Positions 43,992 to 52,349 of a DNA stretch of 64,000 nt are shown one piece after another. The stretch is from Dactylosporangium sp040605635 (GTDB lineage: Bacteria; Actinomycetota; Actinomycetes; Mycobacteriales; Micromonosporaceae), in the NCBI RefSeq assembly GCF_040605635.1, contig NZ_JBEXDG010000014.1, positions 1 through 64,000 on the forward strand. Direction: 5' to 3'. Under the pieces are notes generated by a model. That model was given only the letters and a program-made list of their open reading frames with translations. It did not search any database and was not told the DNA's origin. Numbering within the stretch: the first letter of the stretch is position 1; each line of letters opens with the position of its first letter. A program made the translations under genes and the position numbers.

Positions 43992-44648
43992 TTACGGCGT
44001 TGGTGTCGGCGCCGGCGCCTGTTCCGCTTCCTCACGCAGAGCACGAGCCTCCGCGGCCGCCTTACGACGCAGGTAGAACGTCGTGACCAGCCCCGCGACC
44101 ACGGCGAGCGCCAACGCGACCCACGAGAAGTCCTTCAGCCACCGCTCGGCCACCCGGCCCACCGAATAGATCGCGAACACCGTGCCGAACGACCAGGTCA
44201 GACCCCCGAGCGCGTTCGCGACCAGGAACTTGCCATACGGCACCCGCAGCGCACCCGCGAGCGGACCGGCCAGGATGCGCAACAGCGCGATGAACCGGCC
44301 GAAGAACACCGCCCACACGCCCCACCGCTGGAACGCCCGCTCGGCCTTCGCCAGGTGCGCCGGCCCGAAATGCTTCGGGAACCGCCGCCCCGCCCGCTCC
44401 AAAAGATGCCGCCCACCGCGCCGGCCGATGTAGTAGCCGATCGAATCGCCGATGATCGCCCCCGCCGACGCCGCCCCGGCCACCCACCACGGGTCGATCC
44501 TCGTCGTCACAGCCAGCAGCGACGCCGTCACCAGCGTGATCTCGCCGGGCACCGGAATGCCCATGCTCTCGATCCCGATCACCCCGCCGACCAGCAGATA
44601 GACCCAGACCGGCGAGAGCGTGGCCATCCACGTCTCGATGTGATGCAC
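43992..44648 (-). CDS. DedA-family membrane protein
   Basis: A 218-residue DedA protein with about five membrane segments. It carries the family motifs ESMGIPVPGEITLVTASLL, GAIIGDSIGYYIGRRGGRHL and VFFGRFIALLRILAGPLAGA (the conserved Arg-containing motif). DedA proteins handle lipid carriers such as undecaprenyl phosphate. The C-terminus is a charged tail ending in Pro-Thr. The GTG start has GGGGAGG upstream. It is divergent from the saccharopine-dehydrogenase-like gene. Confidence 0.92.
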   Translation of the reverse strand: MHHIETWMATLSPVWVYLLVGGVIGIESMGIPVPGEITLVTASLLAVTTRIDPWWVAGAASAGAIIGDSIGYYIGRRGGRHLLERAGRRFPKHFGPAHLAKAERAFQRWGVWAVFFGRFIALLRILAGPLAGALRVPYGKFLVANALGGLTWSFGTVFAIYSVGRVAERWLKDFSWVALALAVVAGLVTTFYLRRKAAAEARALREEAEQAPAPTPTP

Positions 44649-44691
44649 AGTCGCCTCCCCGCGGTGGTCGCCCCGTCCACCTTCTCATACC

Positions 44692-45705
44692 GTGGCGACC
44701 GTGAAGTGGATGGTGTATGGCGCGAACGGTTACAGCGGGTCACTCCTCGCCCGGCTCGCGGTCGCCCGCGGTTCGCGGCCCGTCCTCGCCGGTCGATCCC
44801 TTCCGGCCGTCGCCGACCTCGCGGGCCCGCTGGGACTTCCACACCGCGCGTTCCCGCTGTCGGCCCCCGACCTGACCGGCGTCGACGCCGTCGTCAACTG
44901 CGCCGGCCCCTTCGCCGCCACCGCCCGCCCCCTCGTCGAGGCCTGCCTCACCGCCGGCGTGCACTACCTCGACATCACCGGCGAGCTCGACGTCTTCGAC
45001 TGGATGTTCGCCCAGTCGTCACGCGCCGTCACCGCCGGCGTGGTCCTGCTCACCGGCGCCGGCTTCGACGTCGTCCCCACCGACTGTCTCGCCGCGATGC
45101 TCGCCGCCGCCATGCCGGACGCCGTCAGCCTTGAGCTCGCGTTCGACGCGCCGGGCGGCCTCAGCCGCGGCACCGCCCGCACCAGCCTCACCGAGGCCGC
45201 CTCGGGCGGCCGCCGCCGCGTCGGCGGCGTCCTGGTCGAAACCCCCTTCGGCACCCCGTCCCGGACCGTGCCCTTCCCGTCCGGCCCACGCACCGTCGGC
45301 GCGACCCGCTGGGGCGACCTCGTGACCGCCCACCACTCCACCGGCATCCCGGACATCACCGTGTACATGCGGCTGCCCCGCAACGCCGGCCTGGCCCGCC
45401 TGCTCCGCTTCCCCCCGCTGCGAGCCGCGGCCCGCGCCCTGATCCCCGCCGGCGGCCCGTCCGACACCCGGCGCTCCGACACCGGCTGCGAGGTGTGGGC
45501 CTCAGTGACCGACGCCGCCGGCAACACCCTCACCGCGACCCTGACCGGCCCGAACGCCTACGCCCTGACGGCTGACGCGTCGCTGCGCGCCGTGCAGGCC
45601 GTGCTCGCCGGTGGCATCCCACCAGGCACCCACACCCCGGCCACCGCGCTCGGCCCAGCCTTCGCCCAGACCCTCGACGGCGTCACGGTCACCCCGCCCC
45701 ACTGA
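44692..45705 (+). CDS. Saccharopine dehydrogenase-like NAD(P)-binding protein (trans-acting enoyl reductase type)
   Basis: A 337-residue protein with an N-terminal Rossmann fold, KWMVYGANGYSGSLLARLAV, then VVNCAGPFAATARPLVEACL, VHYLDITGELDVFD and GAGFDVVPTDCLAAML. These are the family motifs shared with mycobacterial trans-acting enoyl reductases and fungal/animal SCCPDH. Start may be GTG 44692, GTG 44701 or ATG 44707; the first strand begins at about 44701. Substrate is unknown, perhaps a lipid or polyketide intermediate. Confidence 0.85.
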   Translation: MATVKWMVYGANGYSGSLLARLAVARGSRPVLAGRSLPAVADLAGPLGLPHRAFPLSAPDLTGVDAVVNCAGPFAATARPLVEACLTAGVHYLDITGELDVFDWMFAQSSRAVTAGVVLLTGAGFDVVPTDCLAAMLAAAMPDAVSLELAFDAPGGLSRGTARTSLTEAASGGRRRVGGVLVETPFGTPSRTVPFPSGPRTVGATRWGDLVTAHHSTGIPDITVYMRLPRNAGLARLLRFPPLRAAARALIPAGGPSDTRRSDTGCEVWASVTDAAGNTLTATLTGPNAYALTADASLRAVQAVLAGGIPPGTHTPATALGPAFAQTLDGVTVTPPH

Positions 45706-45772
45706 CGAGCGCGTGGACTATAGTGGGTGGTAGGGCCGACAAGAAATTTGGTCGGTGGGTGTACCGTTTGGT

Positions 45773-47227
45773 TTAGCCGGTCGGGCCGACGGACCTTCGG
45801 ACGTCGTACTCGCTCAGGCGCTTAGCGTCGCGGTGCTCGACGTCGCGGTGCTCGACGTCGCGGCTCTTGGCGTCGCGGCGCTCGGCGTTGGAGGTGCTCG
45901 GCGTCGCACCGCGGCTCGTCCCGGCGGCAGGCGTTGCGCGGCGGCGCGACGCGCTGGCGTGCGCCACGGTGCCGGGCTGCGTGCCGTGGCTCGTCGCGGG
46001 GCCAGTCGTGGTGGATCTCGCTGCGGGGCCGGTCGCGATAGACCTCGCGGCGGGGTTGCTCGCGATGGGGTTGCTCCCGATGGGGTTGCTCCCGACGGAC
46101 CTCGCGGTGGGGCTCTCCGTGGTGGGGCTCTCCGCGGTCGAGCTCTTCTCGGCGGGGCCCTTCACGGTGGGGGTCGTGGTGGTGGATCTCGTGGTGGGGG
46201 TGGTGCTGCGGGTGCGTTGGCGGGCCATGCGAGTGGTGCGTGCGGCGCGGCGGATGACGTTGACGATCGCGTCGGTGACCATGTCGGGGCGTTCGATGGG
46301 CAGCATGTGGCCGGCGTCGTCGCAAGTGATCAGCTCGGCATCGGGGAGCTCGCCGGCGATCGTGGCGGCGCAGGCGGGTGGGGTCAAGCGGTCCAGGGTG
46401 CCGACCAGGACCGCGACCGGCAGGCCGCGCATGGCGGCCAGGGTTTCCACGCGGTGGTGCAGGTCGACCGACGGGCGGAAGCCGCCGATCGCGCACAGCG
46501 GCGCGTTGCCGACCATCGACGCGGTCAGGGCGACCCACGAGGTGTCGACCCGGCCGCCGAAGACCAGCCACCGGACCCCGGGGGAGAGCAGCGGCATCAG
46601 GCGGCGGTGGGGGCGCCAGGCGCCCGAGCGGGCGAGGAGGCCGGCGCCCTGGACCTCCAGGATGCGCATGACCCGGGCGAGGCGCGGGCTCAGACCGTAG
46701 CTGGTGCGGGACGAGCCTTCCGCTGACGTCGACACGAGGACCACACCGACGACGCGGGTGGCGAAGGCGGCGGCGTGGCGTTGTGCGTACTCCATGATCG
46801 CCATGCCGCCGAGGGAGTGGCCGACGAGGATGACCGGGCCGTCGGGGACGAGCTGGGTCATGACCTCGGCGAGGTCGTCGCCGAGCTGTTCGAGGGTCGC
46901 GTCGGTGCCTGAGGTGGCGGAGGAGCGGCCGTGGCCGCGCAGGTCGAAGGCCACCATCCGGACAGGTCGGCGGACCAGGGCGGCGACGCGGGCCGGGAGG
47001 TCGGCGATCTGCTGGCGCCAGAGGCGGTTGTCGAGCGTCCAGCCGTGCAGGAAGACCACGGTGACCGGGGTCTGTGCGGCGCCGCCGCGGCCCGGCACGA
47101 TGGCGGGCACGGTGGCGGGTGCATCGGCTGCCCCGGTGGCAGGTGCGGGCGCGGGCGGGTACAGCACGCTGTACAGGCAGGCGCCGTCAGCGAGCCTCAC
47201 GGTGGAGGGGAAGACGACGGTACCCAT
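45773..47227 (-). CDS. Alpha/beta hydrolase with a repetitive C-terminal tail
   Basis: A 484-residue protein. The first about 330 residues are an alpha/beta hydrolase: TVVFLHGWTLDNRLWRQQ, FDLRGHGRSSATS, the nucleophile elbow ILVGHSLGGMAIMEYA, VLVGTLDRLTPPACA and catalytic His in CDDAGHMLPIERP. The last about 155 residues are a low-complexity Thr/Ser/Pro/Arg tail with pentapeptide repeats such as GSNPIGSNPIASNPA and SRDVEHRDVEHRDAK, encoded by 15-bp DNA repeats. The tail may be a recent extension by repeat expansion into formerly noncoding DNA. Substrate is unknown. Confidence 0.8.
   Translation of the reverse strand: MGTVVFPSTVRLADGACLYSVLYPPAPAPATGAADAPATVPAIVPGRGGAAQTPVTVVFLHGWTLDNRLWRQQIADLPARVAALVRRPVRMVAFDLRGHGRSSATSGTDATLEQLGDDLAEVMTQLVPDGPVILVGHSLGGMAIMEYAQRHAAAFATRVVGVVLVSTSAEGSSRTSYGLSPRLARVMRILEVQGAGLLARSGAWRPHRRLMPLLSPGVRWLVFGGRVDTSWVALTASMVGNAPLCAIGGFRPSVDLHHRVETLAAMRGLPVAVLVGTLDRLTPPACAATIAGELPDAELITCDDAGHMLPIERPDMVTDAIVNVIRRAARTTRMARQRTRSTTPTTRSTTTTPTVKGPAEKSSTAESPTTESPTARSVGSNPIGSNPIASNPAARSIATGPAARSTTTGPATSHGTQPGTVAHASASRRRATPAAGTSRGATPSTSNAERRDAKSRDVEHRDVEHRDAKRLSEYDVRRSVGPTG
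45833..45892. repeat. 15-bp tandem repeats encoding the hydrolase tail
   Basis: GTGCTCGACGTCGCG occurs twice exactly (45833-45847, 45848-45862), then as two diverged copies. Further 15-bp units of GGGGTTGCTCSCGAT type lie near 46052-46095. Both sets encode pentapeptides on the minus strand. Confidence 0.8.
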
Positions 47228-47345
47228 GGACCATTGTTACCCGGAAGTACGTCAGATTACCCCGGTGATCCCCGGGAGCATTTCGGGAGCATTTCGGGTG
47301 TGAGCCTGATGAGCGCGGAGGGCAGGGGCCCCCAGGGCAGCGCAA

Positions 47346-47375
47346 AGCCGCCGCCCGGCGGACCGGGCGGCGGCT
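47346..47375. terminator. Strong hairpin terminator
   Basis: AGCCGCCGCCCGG (47346-47358) pairs perfectly with CCGGGCGGCGGCT (47363-47375) around a CGGA loop. On the minus strand it is followed by TTTG, 18 bp past the stop of the small gene at 47393. Confidence 0.8.
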
Positions 47376-47392
47376 GTGGAAGCTGAGCGACG

Positions 47393-47725
47393 TCAGGCGG
47401 CTTCGAAGATGCCCGCGTCGACGAGGCGCTGCTCGGTCGCGTCCCAGCCGTGGCTGGGGTGGGCGGCGTTGAGCGCCTGCAGCTCGACCCGCAGCTTGGA
47501 CGCGTGGCCGGCGCCGGCCAGCACGCGGATCTCCTCGACGAACGCGTCGGAGGAGGTGCCCAGGCGGTTGGTCTTGCCGTTGGTCAGGTTGCGCACGTAG
47601 ACGTGCTTGCCGCCGTTGAGCGGGATGAGGTATTTGAACTCACCCAGCACGCTCAGGGCACCGGACGCGCCGGCCTGGCCTGCGCGGACTGAGGCCCGCG
47701 CGGTCTTTGAGGTGTTGCTCGCCAC
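47393..47725 (-). CDS. Conserved small hypothetical protein
   Basis: A 110-residue cytosolic protein starting GTG-Ala-Ser-Asn at 47725, placed by AAGGAGTT seven bases upstream. A Ser/Ala-rich start is followed by SALSVLG-like text, FKYLIPLNGGKHVYVRNLTNG, KTNRLGTSSDAFVEEIRVLA and NAAHPSHGWDATEQRLVDAG. It looks like a well-expressed conserved actinobacterial protein of unknown role. It has its own terminator. Confidence 0.65.
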   Translation of the reverse strand: MASNTSKTARASVRAGQAGASGALSVLGEFKYLIPLNGGKHVYVRNLTNGKTNRLGTSSDAFVEEIRVLAGAGHASKLRVELQALNAAHPSHGWDATEQRLVDAGIFEAA

Positions 47726-48008
47726 GGCGGGAACTCCTTGTCGAGGCTGAAACTGCGGAAGGTCGTCGCTGACGCTGACGTCAGACAGCAAAACTGTAAC
47801 ACCCGCCAGGGTCGACCAAAAAAGCGCGTTACCTGGTGGAGGCTCCTCCCGTTGGACATTTCGTAGGGCCCGAGTTGCCGATTCTCTGGCGCACCGCGCA
47901 CATCATCGTCATCATGGGTCCCACAAGCACATAGCTACAGGGCGCACCTGAAGTAGCCGGGTCCGAGGTCGTAGGGGAAGACGCACCTCGGTCTCCGGGA
48001 GGTCATAC

Positions 48009-48500
48009 GTGCCCACGCGTGGCGTCATATATGTTCACTCGTCACCGCTCGCCGTGTCTTCGCACGTCGAGTGGGCGATCGCGCGCGTCCTCGGAGCGCC
48101 GGTCAGACTCGAGTGGACGCCGCAGCCTGTCGAGCCGTCGGCTCGCCGGGCTCAATGCTCCTGGTCCGGTGCCACCGGGACCGGGGGCGAGCTGGCGGCT
48201 GCCCTGCGGCAGTGGCCGATGATCCGTTTCGAGGTCACCGAGGAGCCGAGCTCCGGGGTCGACGGCGAGCGGTTCATGCACGTGCCGGGGCGCGGGCTCT
48301 TCCACGGGTCGACGAGCGCCAACGGTGACATCGTGCTGTCCGAAGACCGACTCCGGCACCTGATCGCGACGTCGCGTGGGTACGAGACGCTCGGCCACGC
48401 GATGGAGAAGGCCCTCGGTGGGCCGTGGGACGCGGAACTGGAGCCCTACCGGCACGCCGCCGACGGCATGTCCATGACGCTTCTCACCCGGGTCGGGTAG
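48009..48500 (+). CDS. DUF3145 family protein
   Basis: A 163-residue protein: RGVIYVHSSPLAVSSHVEWA, VRLEWTPQPVEPSARRAQCSW, GELAAALRQWPMIRFEVTEE, RFMHVPGRGLFHGSTSANGD and LGGPWDAELEPYRHAADGM. This is DUF3145, a conserved actinobacterial protein usually found next to fabF. Here a GH3 gene and a PIG-L gene separate it from fabF. The GTG start has GGGAGG upstream. Function is unknown. Confidence 0.9.
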   Translation: MPTRGVIYVHSSPLAVSSHVEWAIARVLGAPVRLEWTPQPVEPSARRAQCSWSGATGTGGELAAALRQWPMIRFEVTEEPSSGVDGERFMHVPGRGLFHGSTSANGDIVLSEDRLRHLIATSRGYETLGHAMEKALGGPWDAELEPYRHAADGMSMTLLTRVG

Positions 48501-48540
48501 CCGTCCCCCAAAGCTTGCACGTGCGTGGTTGAGTGGCACA

Positions 48541-50232
48541 GTGCCGCGTCCCGGAACCATGCCCCGACTGCTGCTGGCCGCTGCCCTGCTCGGTGGTTGC
48601 ACCGACGGCACGACGGCGTCGCCGGCGCGGTCCGCGGCGGCGCAGGACTCGGCTGTCAGGCCCGGCGGTGACCCGGCCCGGCAGGCCGCCGAGCTCGTCG
48701 CGAAGCTGTCCGACGAGGAGCTCGTCGGGCAGCTGCTGATGCCGTACGCGTACGGCAACGCCGCCGACAAGGTCTCCTCCGGGTCCGTCTCGGCGAACAA
48801 GGCGTACGCCGGCGCCGGCACCCCGGCGGAGATCGTCAGGAAGTACCACCTCGGCGGGATCATCCTCGTGTCCAGCAGCGCCGACGACCCGACCGCCGGG
48901 ACGAACAAGACCACGAACGTCGAGTCGACGGCGCAGGTCGCCAAGCTCACCGGTGGCCTGCAGGCGGCGGCGCTGGGGCTGCCCGCGAAGATTCCGCTGC
49001 TCATCGGCACCGACCAGGAGTACGGCCAGGTCACCCGCATCCGCGACGGTGTCGTGCAGCTGCCCAGCGCCCTGGCGCTCGGCGCCGGCGGTGACCCGGC
49101 GCTGACCGAGGCCGCGTGGAAGGCGGCCGGCACCGAGCTCGCCGCCATCGGGATCAACGTCGACTTCGCCCCCGACGCCGACGTGCTCGGCGCCCAGCCG
49201 GGCGGGGTCATCGGCTCCCGGTCCTTCGGCAGCGACCCGAAGCTCGTCGCCGGGCAGGTGACCGCCGCCGTGAAGGGTCTGCAGGCGGCGGGGGTCGCCG
49301 CGACCGTCAAGCATTTCCCGGGTCACGGGCACACCACTGTGGACAGTCACAGCAGCCTGCCCGTCCTGAGCCAGAACATGGGGGCGTTGCAGGAGGGCGA
49401 CCTGCCGCCGTTCGTCGCCGCCGCGGGGGCGGGTGTCGGCCTGGTCATGTCGGGCCATCTCGACGTGAAGGCGATCGATCCGGGTGTGCCGGCGTCGTTC
49501 TCCGGCAAGGTCCTCATCGACCTGTTGCGCACGAAGCTGGGATACCAGGGTGTCGTGATCACCGACGCGCTGAACATGGAGCCCGCGGAGCGGTGGGGTC
49601 CCGGCGAGGCCGCGGTCCGGGCCGTGCTGGCCGGCAACGACATCCTGCTGATGCCGCCGAAGCTGACGGAGGCGTACAAGGGGCTCCTCGACGCGGTGCG
49701 CTCCGGGCGGCTGCCGAAGCAGCGCCTGGTCGAGGCCGCGACCCGCATCCTGACGCTGAAGTTCCGCCTCGCGGCCGTGCCGCGGCCCGACGCGTCGGTC
49801 GTCGGCGGCGATGCCGGGAAGGCCGCCGCCCGGGCGAGCGCCGCCGCGGCCGTCACCGTCCTGCGCGGCCCCTGCTCCGGCGCCGTCGTCACCGGCCCGG
49901 TCCGGGTCACCAGCGCAGGCAGCGAGACCGCCCGCGGCTGGCTCGAGGCCGCCCTGACCGCCGCCGGCGCGACCGTGGTCCAGCAGGGCGGGTCGGAGAT
50001 CCGGCTCGTCGGGTACGGCAAGGGCACCTCCGACCTTTCGGGGTCGGCGGCGGTGACCGTCGCGGTCGACACCCCGTACGTGCTGCGGTCGGCGAAAGGG
50101 ACCCTCCTCGCCACGTACTCCTCCTCACAGGCGTCGATGCTCGCCCTCGCCGATGTCCTGGTCGGCAAGGCGAAGGCACCCGGACGCTCGCCGGTGCCGG
50201 TCCAGGGACTCCCGGCGACCGCCTGCGGCTGA
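48541..50232 (+). CDS. GH3 beta-N-acetylhexosaminidase-like lipoprotein
   Basis: A 563-residue exported enzyme. The signal ends in lipobox LLGGC. The GH3 barrel has LSDEELVGQLLMPYAYGN, KYHLGGIILVSS, LLIGTDQEYGQVTRI, VDFAPDADVL and the NagZ-type motif VKHFPGHGHTTVDSHSSLPV, which carries the acid/base His-Asp pair. Nucleophile Asp is in VVITDALNMEPA. A C-terminal Rossmann-like domain follows. It probably cuts GlcNAc from wall fragments or chitin oligomers. GTG 48541 gives a good signal; TTG 48529 and ATG 48559 are alternatives. Confidence 0.87.
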   Translation: MPRPGTMPRLLLAAALLGGCTDGTTASPARSAAAQDSAVRPGGDPARQAAELVAKLSDEELVGQLLMPYAYGNAADKVSSGSVSANKAYAGAGTPAEIVRKYHLGGIILVSSSADDPTAGTNKTTNVESTAQVAKLTGGLQAAALGLPAKIPLLIGTDQEYGQVTRIRDGVVQLPSALALGAGGDPALTEAAWKAAGTELAAIGINVDFAPDADVLGAQPGGVIGSRSFGSDPKLVAGQVTAAVKGLQAAGVAATVKHFPGHGHTTVDSHSSLPVLSQNMGALQEGDLPPFVAAAGAGVGLVMSGHLDVKAIDPGVPASFSGKVLIDLLRTKLGYQGVVITDALNMEPAERWGPGEAAVRAVLAGNDILLMPPKLTEAYKGLLDAVRSGRLPKQRLVEAATRILTLKFRLAAVPRPDASVVGGDAGKAAARASAAAAVTVLRGPCSGAVVTGPVRVTSAGSETARGWLEAALTAAGATVVQQGGSEIRLVGYGKGTSDLSGSAAVTVAVDTPYVLRSAKGTLLATYSSSQASMLALADVLVGKAKAPGRSPVPVQGLPATACG

Positions 50233-50425
50233 GGCCCGCACCGCGGCAGCGGCGGCCACCGTTCGGTGGATGCCTGTCGCGCAGATCGGATGTCTCCGCG
50301 TTGACGTCCGGCGATGTCCGCCGTCTTCCCGCGTCACGGACGCACCCGCCCGGCGGTTGCGGGACAGGGGCATGCATCGGGACCGTGGTGTCAGCACCGG
50401 TGCAGGTAAATGGGGGAGATTCTCG

Positions 50426-52183
50426 ATGCCGAACCACGTCATGCACGTCGTCGCCCACCCCGACGACGACCTGTTCTTCATCAATCCCGACGTCTCCGCC
50501 TCGATCGCCGCGCAGCTGCCGGTGGTCACGGTGTACGCCACCGCGGGGCAGCTCACCGGCAACGGCAGCACCGACGGGCAGCGGGCCCGCAACCGGCAGC
50601 TCGGGGTCATGGCCGCGTACGCGCAGATGTGCGGGATCAGCACACCCGTGTGGGCGGGGGACGCGCTGTGGGTGTCCGGCCGGCAGGTCGAGCGGTACGT
50701 CCTGCAGGGCACCACCGCACCGGTCGAGCTGATCTTCGTCAACCTGCCCGACGGCGGGCTCGACGCGGTCAACGCCGGGCAGAGCCGGTCCACGGTCCTC
50801 GTCACCGGTGGGATCGTCACCCGCTCGTTCAGCTGTGTGAAGGCCGACGTCGTCGGGGTCCTGGCCGGGTTGATGGCCCGCTACCAGCCGAGCGTCGTGC
50901 ACACCCTCGACCCGCTGCCCGACGCCAGGTACGCGCCCGATCACGCCGACCACATCGCCGTGGCGAAGCTCGCCGCGCAGGCCGCCGCCGTGCACTGCGA
51001 CGCGCTGCCGCTGGTCAACCACCGCTGCTACACGATCCAGGACTCGCCGCCGGACCTGCACCCCGTCGACCGCGCCGCGAAGCAGTCGATGATCAACGCG
51101 TACGCGGCGTTCGACAGCGGCGTGTACAACACCGGCTGGGTCGACTCGACGTACCTGCGCTGGCCGCGGGGCAGTTCGTGGGTCGGCCGCAACGCCGACG
51201 GCCGGCTGCAGCTCTTCGTCGTCCGCGGCGGGGTCCTGTGGACGTGGTGGCAGTCGATCGGCGGGGCGTGGAACGCGCCGGTGGTGCTCGGCGGCGCCGG
51301 CGGGGAGCTGGCGCCCACGATCACGGCCGGGGTCAACGCCGACGGCCGGCTGCAGGTGTTCGGGCGGCGCCTCAACGACCACAAGATCGTCACCACGTAC
51401 CAGACGGCGGTGAACGGCGGTTGGGCCACCTCGTGGGCGGATCTCGGCAACCCGAACGCCGCCTACGGCAACGCCGACCAGGTCGGCGCGGCCACCTGCG
51501 TCCTGCTCGGCAACGGGCGGATCCTGCTGACGGTCCGCAACGGCGGCGGCGGGGTGTCCGCGAAGACGCAAACGGCCGCCAACGCGGGTTTCCCGTCGAC
51601 GTGGGCGGACCTCGGCGGCAGCGACGTGCAGGGCGAGCTGTCGGCGGTCACGAACCCGGGCGGCTGCGTCGAGCTGGTCGCGTCGACCCGGACGGGCATC
51701 CTGCACTGGTACCAGAACACCGTCGGCGGCACGATCGTGCTCAACACGACGTTCCCGGGGACGGGACCGGCGTCGCCTCCCGGGACGGTGCTGCTGCAGG
51801 ACGGCACCGCCGCCGTCGTCTACCGGTCCGTCGGCGGTGAGGTCGTGATCAACCGGCAGACGGCGCCGTCCGCCGGGTGGAACGCGGCCGTGACCGCCGC
51901 CGGTCGTCCCGGCACCACGGGACCGGTCGTCACCGGCCGGGACCCGATGCTGCTGAGCCGCACCTGCGGCGGGGTGCTGTCCGTGGGCGTGTACACCGGC
52001 GGCGCGTGGACGTGGAGCGACCTGGACGGTGGCCCGTTCATCGACACGCCGGCCGTCGCGGTCGACTCGGCGGGGGTGGTCCTGCTCGCCGCCGTCGGCA
52101 TGGACGGCGGCCTGCGCGTCAGGACCCAGGTCGCGCCCGGCGTCACCCAGCCCTTCGGCCCATGGCAGACCCTGCCCGCCTGA
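50426..52183 (+). CDS. PIG-L deacetylase fused to a beta-propeller-like region
   Basis: A 585-residue protein. Residues about 1-210 are a PIG-L/LmbE zinc deacetylase: HVVAHPDDDLFFINPD at the N-terminus and RYAPDHADHIAVAKLA for the distal His ligands. Residues about 250-585 hold propeller-like repeats, for example WVGRNADGRLQLFVVRGG, GVNADGRLQVFGRR and WNAPVVLGGAGGELAP, like sialidase or fucose-lectin blades. PIG-L enzymes deacetylate GlcNAc-type sugars. No signal peptide is visible, odd for a lectin fusion. GGGGGAG precedes ATG 50426. Confidence 0.85.
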   Translation: MPNHVMHVVAHPDDDLFFINPDVSASIAAQLPVVTVYATAGQLTGNGSTDGQRARNRQLGVMAAYAQMCGISTPVWAGDALWVSGRQVERYVLQGTTAPVELIFVNLPDGGLDAVNAGQSRSTVLVTGGIVTRSFSCVKADVVGVLAGLMARYQPSVVHTLDPLPDARYAPDHADHIAVAKLAAQAAAVHCDALPLVNHRCYTIQDSPPDLHPVDRAAKQSMINAYAAFDSGVYNTGWVDSTYLRWPRGSSWVGRNADGRLQLFVVRGGVLWTWWQSIGGAWNAPVVLGGAGGELAPTITAGVNADGRLQVFGRRLNDHKIVTTYQTAVNGGWATSWADLGNPNAAYGNADQVGAATCVLLGNGRILLTVRNGGGGVSAKTQTAANAGFPSTWADLGGSDVQGELSAVTNPGGCVELVASTRTGILHWYQNTVGGTIVLNTTFPGTGPASPPGTVLLQDGTAAVVYRSVGGEVVINRQTAPSAGWNAAVTAAGRPGTTGPVVTGRDPMLLSRTCGGVLSVGVYTGGAWTWSDLDGGPFIDTPAVAVDSAGVVLLAAVGMDGGLRVRTQVAPGVTQPFGPWQTLPA

Positions 52184-52302
52184 ACGCGGGCACCGACGCG
52201 CACAACAGTGCGGGCACCGACGCGTAGGGCAGTGCGGGTGGCGACGCGCAGGACAGTGCGGGTGGCGACGCGTAGGGCAGTGCGGGTGGCGACGCGCAGG
52301 AC
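52184..52302. repeat. 24-bp tandem repeat x5 after the PIG-L gene
   Basis: Units like AGTGCGGGTGGCGACGCGYA plus GG(A/G)C are repeated from 52207 to 52302, preceded by a 23-bp variant that begins at the first base after the stop codon. Alternate units differ as CAGGAC and TAGGGC, indicating a higher-order 48-bp period. Confidence 0.9.
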
Positions 52303-52305
52303 AGC

Positions 52306-52338
52306 AAGAAGGGCCGGGGCGATGCCCCGGCCCTTCTT
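52306..52338. terminator. Bidirectional terminator between PIG-L and fabF
   Basis: AAGAAGGGCCGGGGC (52306-52320) pairs perfectly with GCCCCGGCCCTTCTT (52324-52338) around GAT, flanked by A-rich and T-rich ends. It can stop transcription from both convergent genes. Confidence 0.9.
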
Positions 52339-52349
52339 TGGCGGAAACG

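Noticed and set aside
52184..52302. CRISPR or regulatory iteron array
   Set aside because: Units of 24 bp are directly adjacent with no spacers, begin at a stop codon and precede a terminator. A simple tandem repeat explains it.
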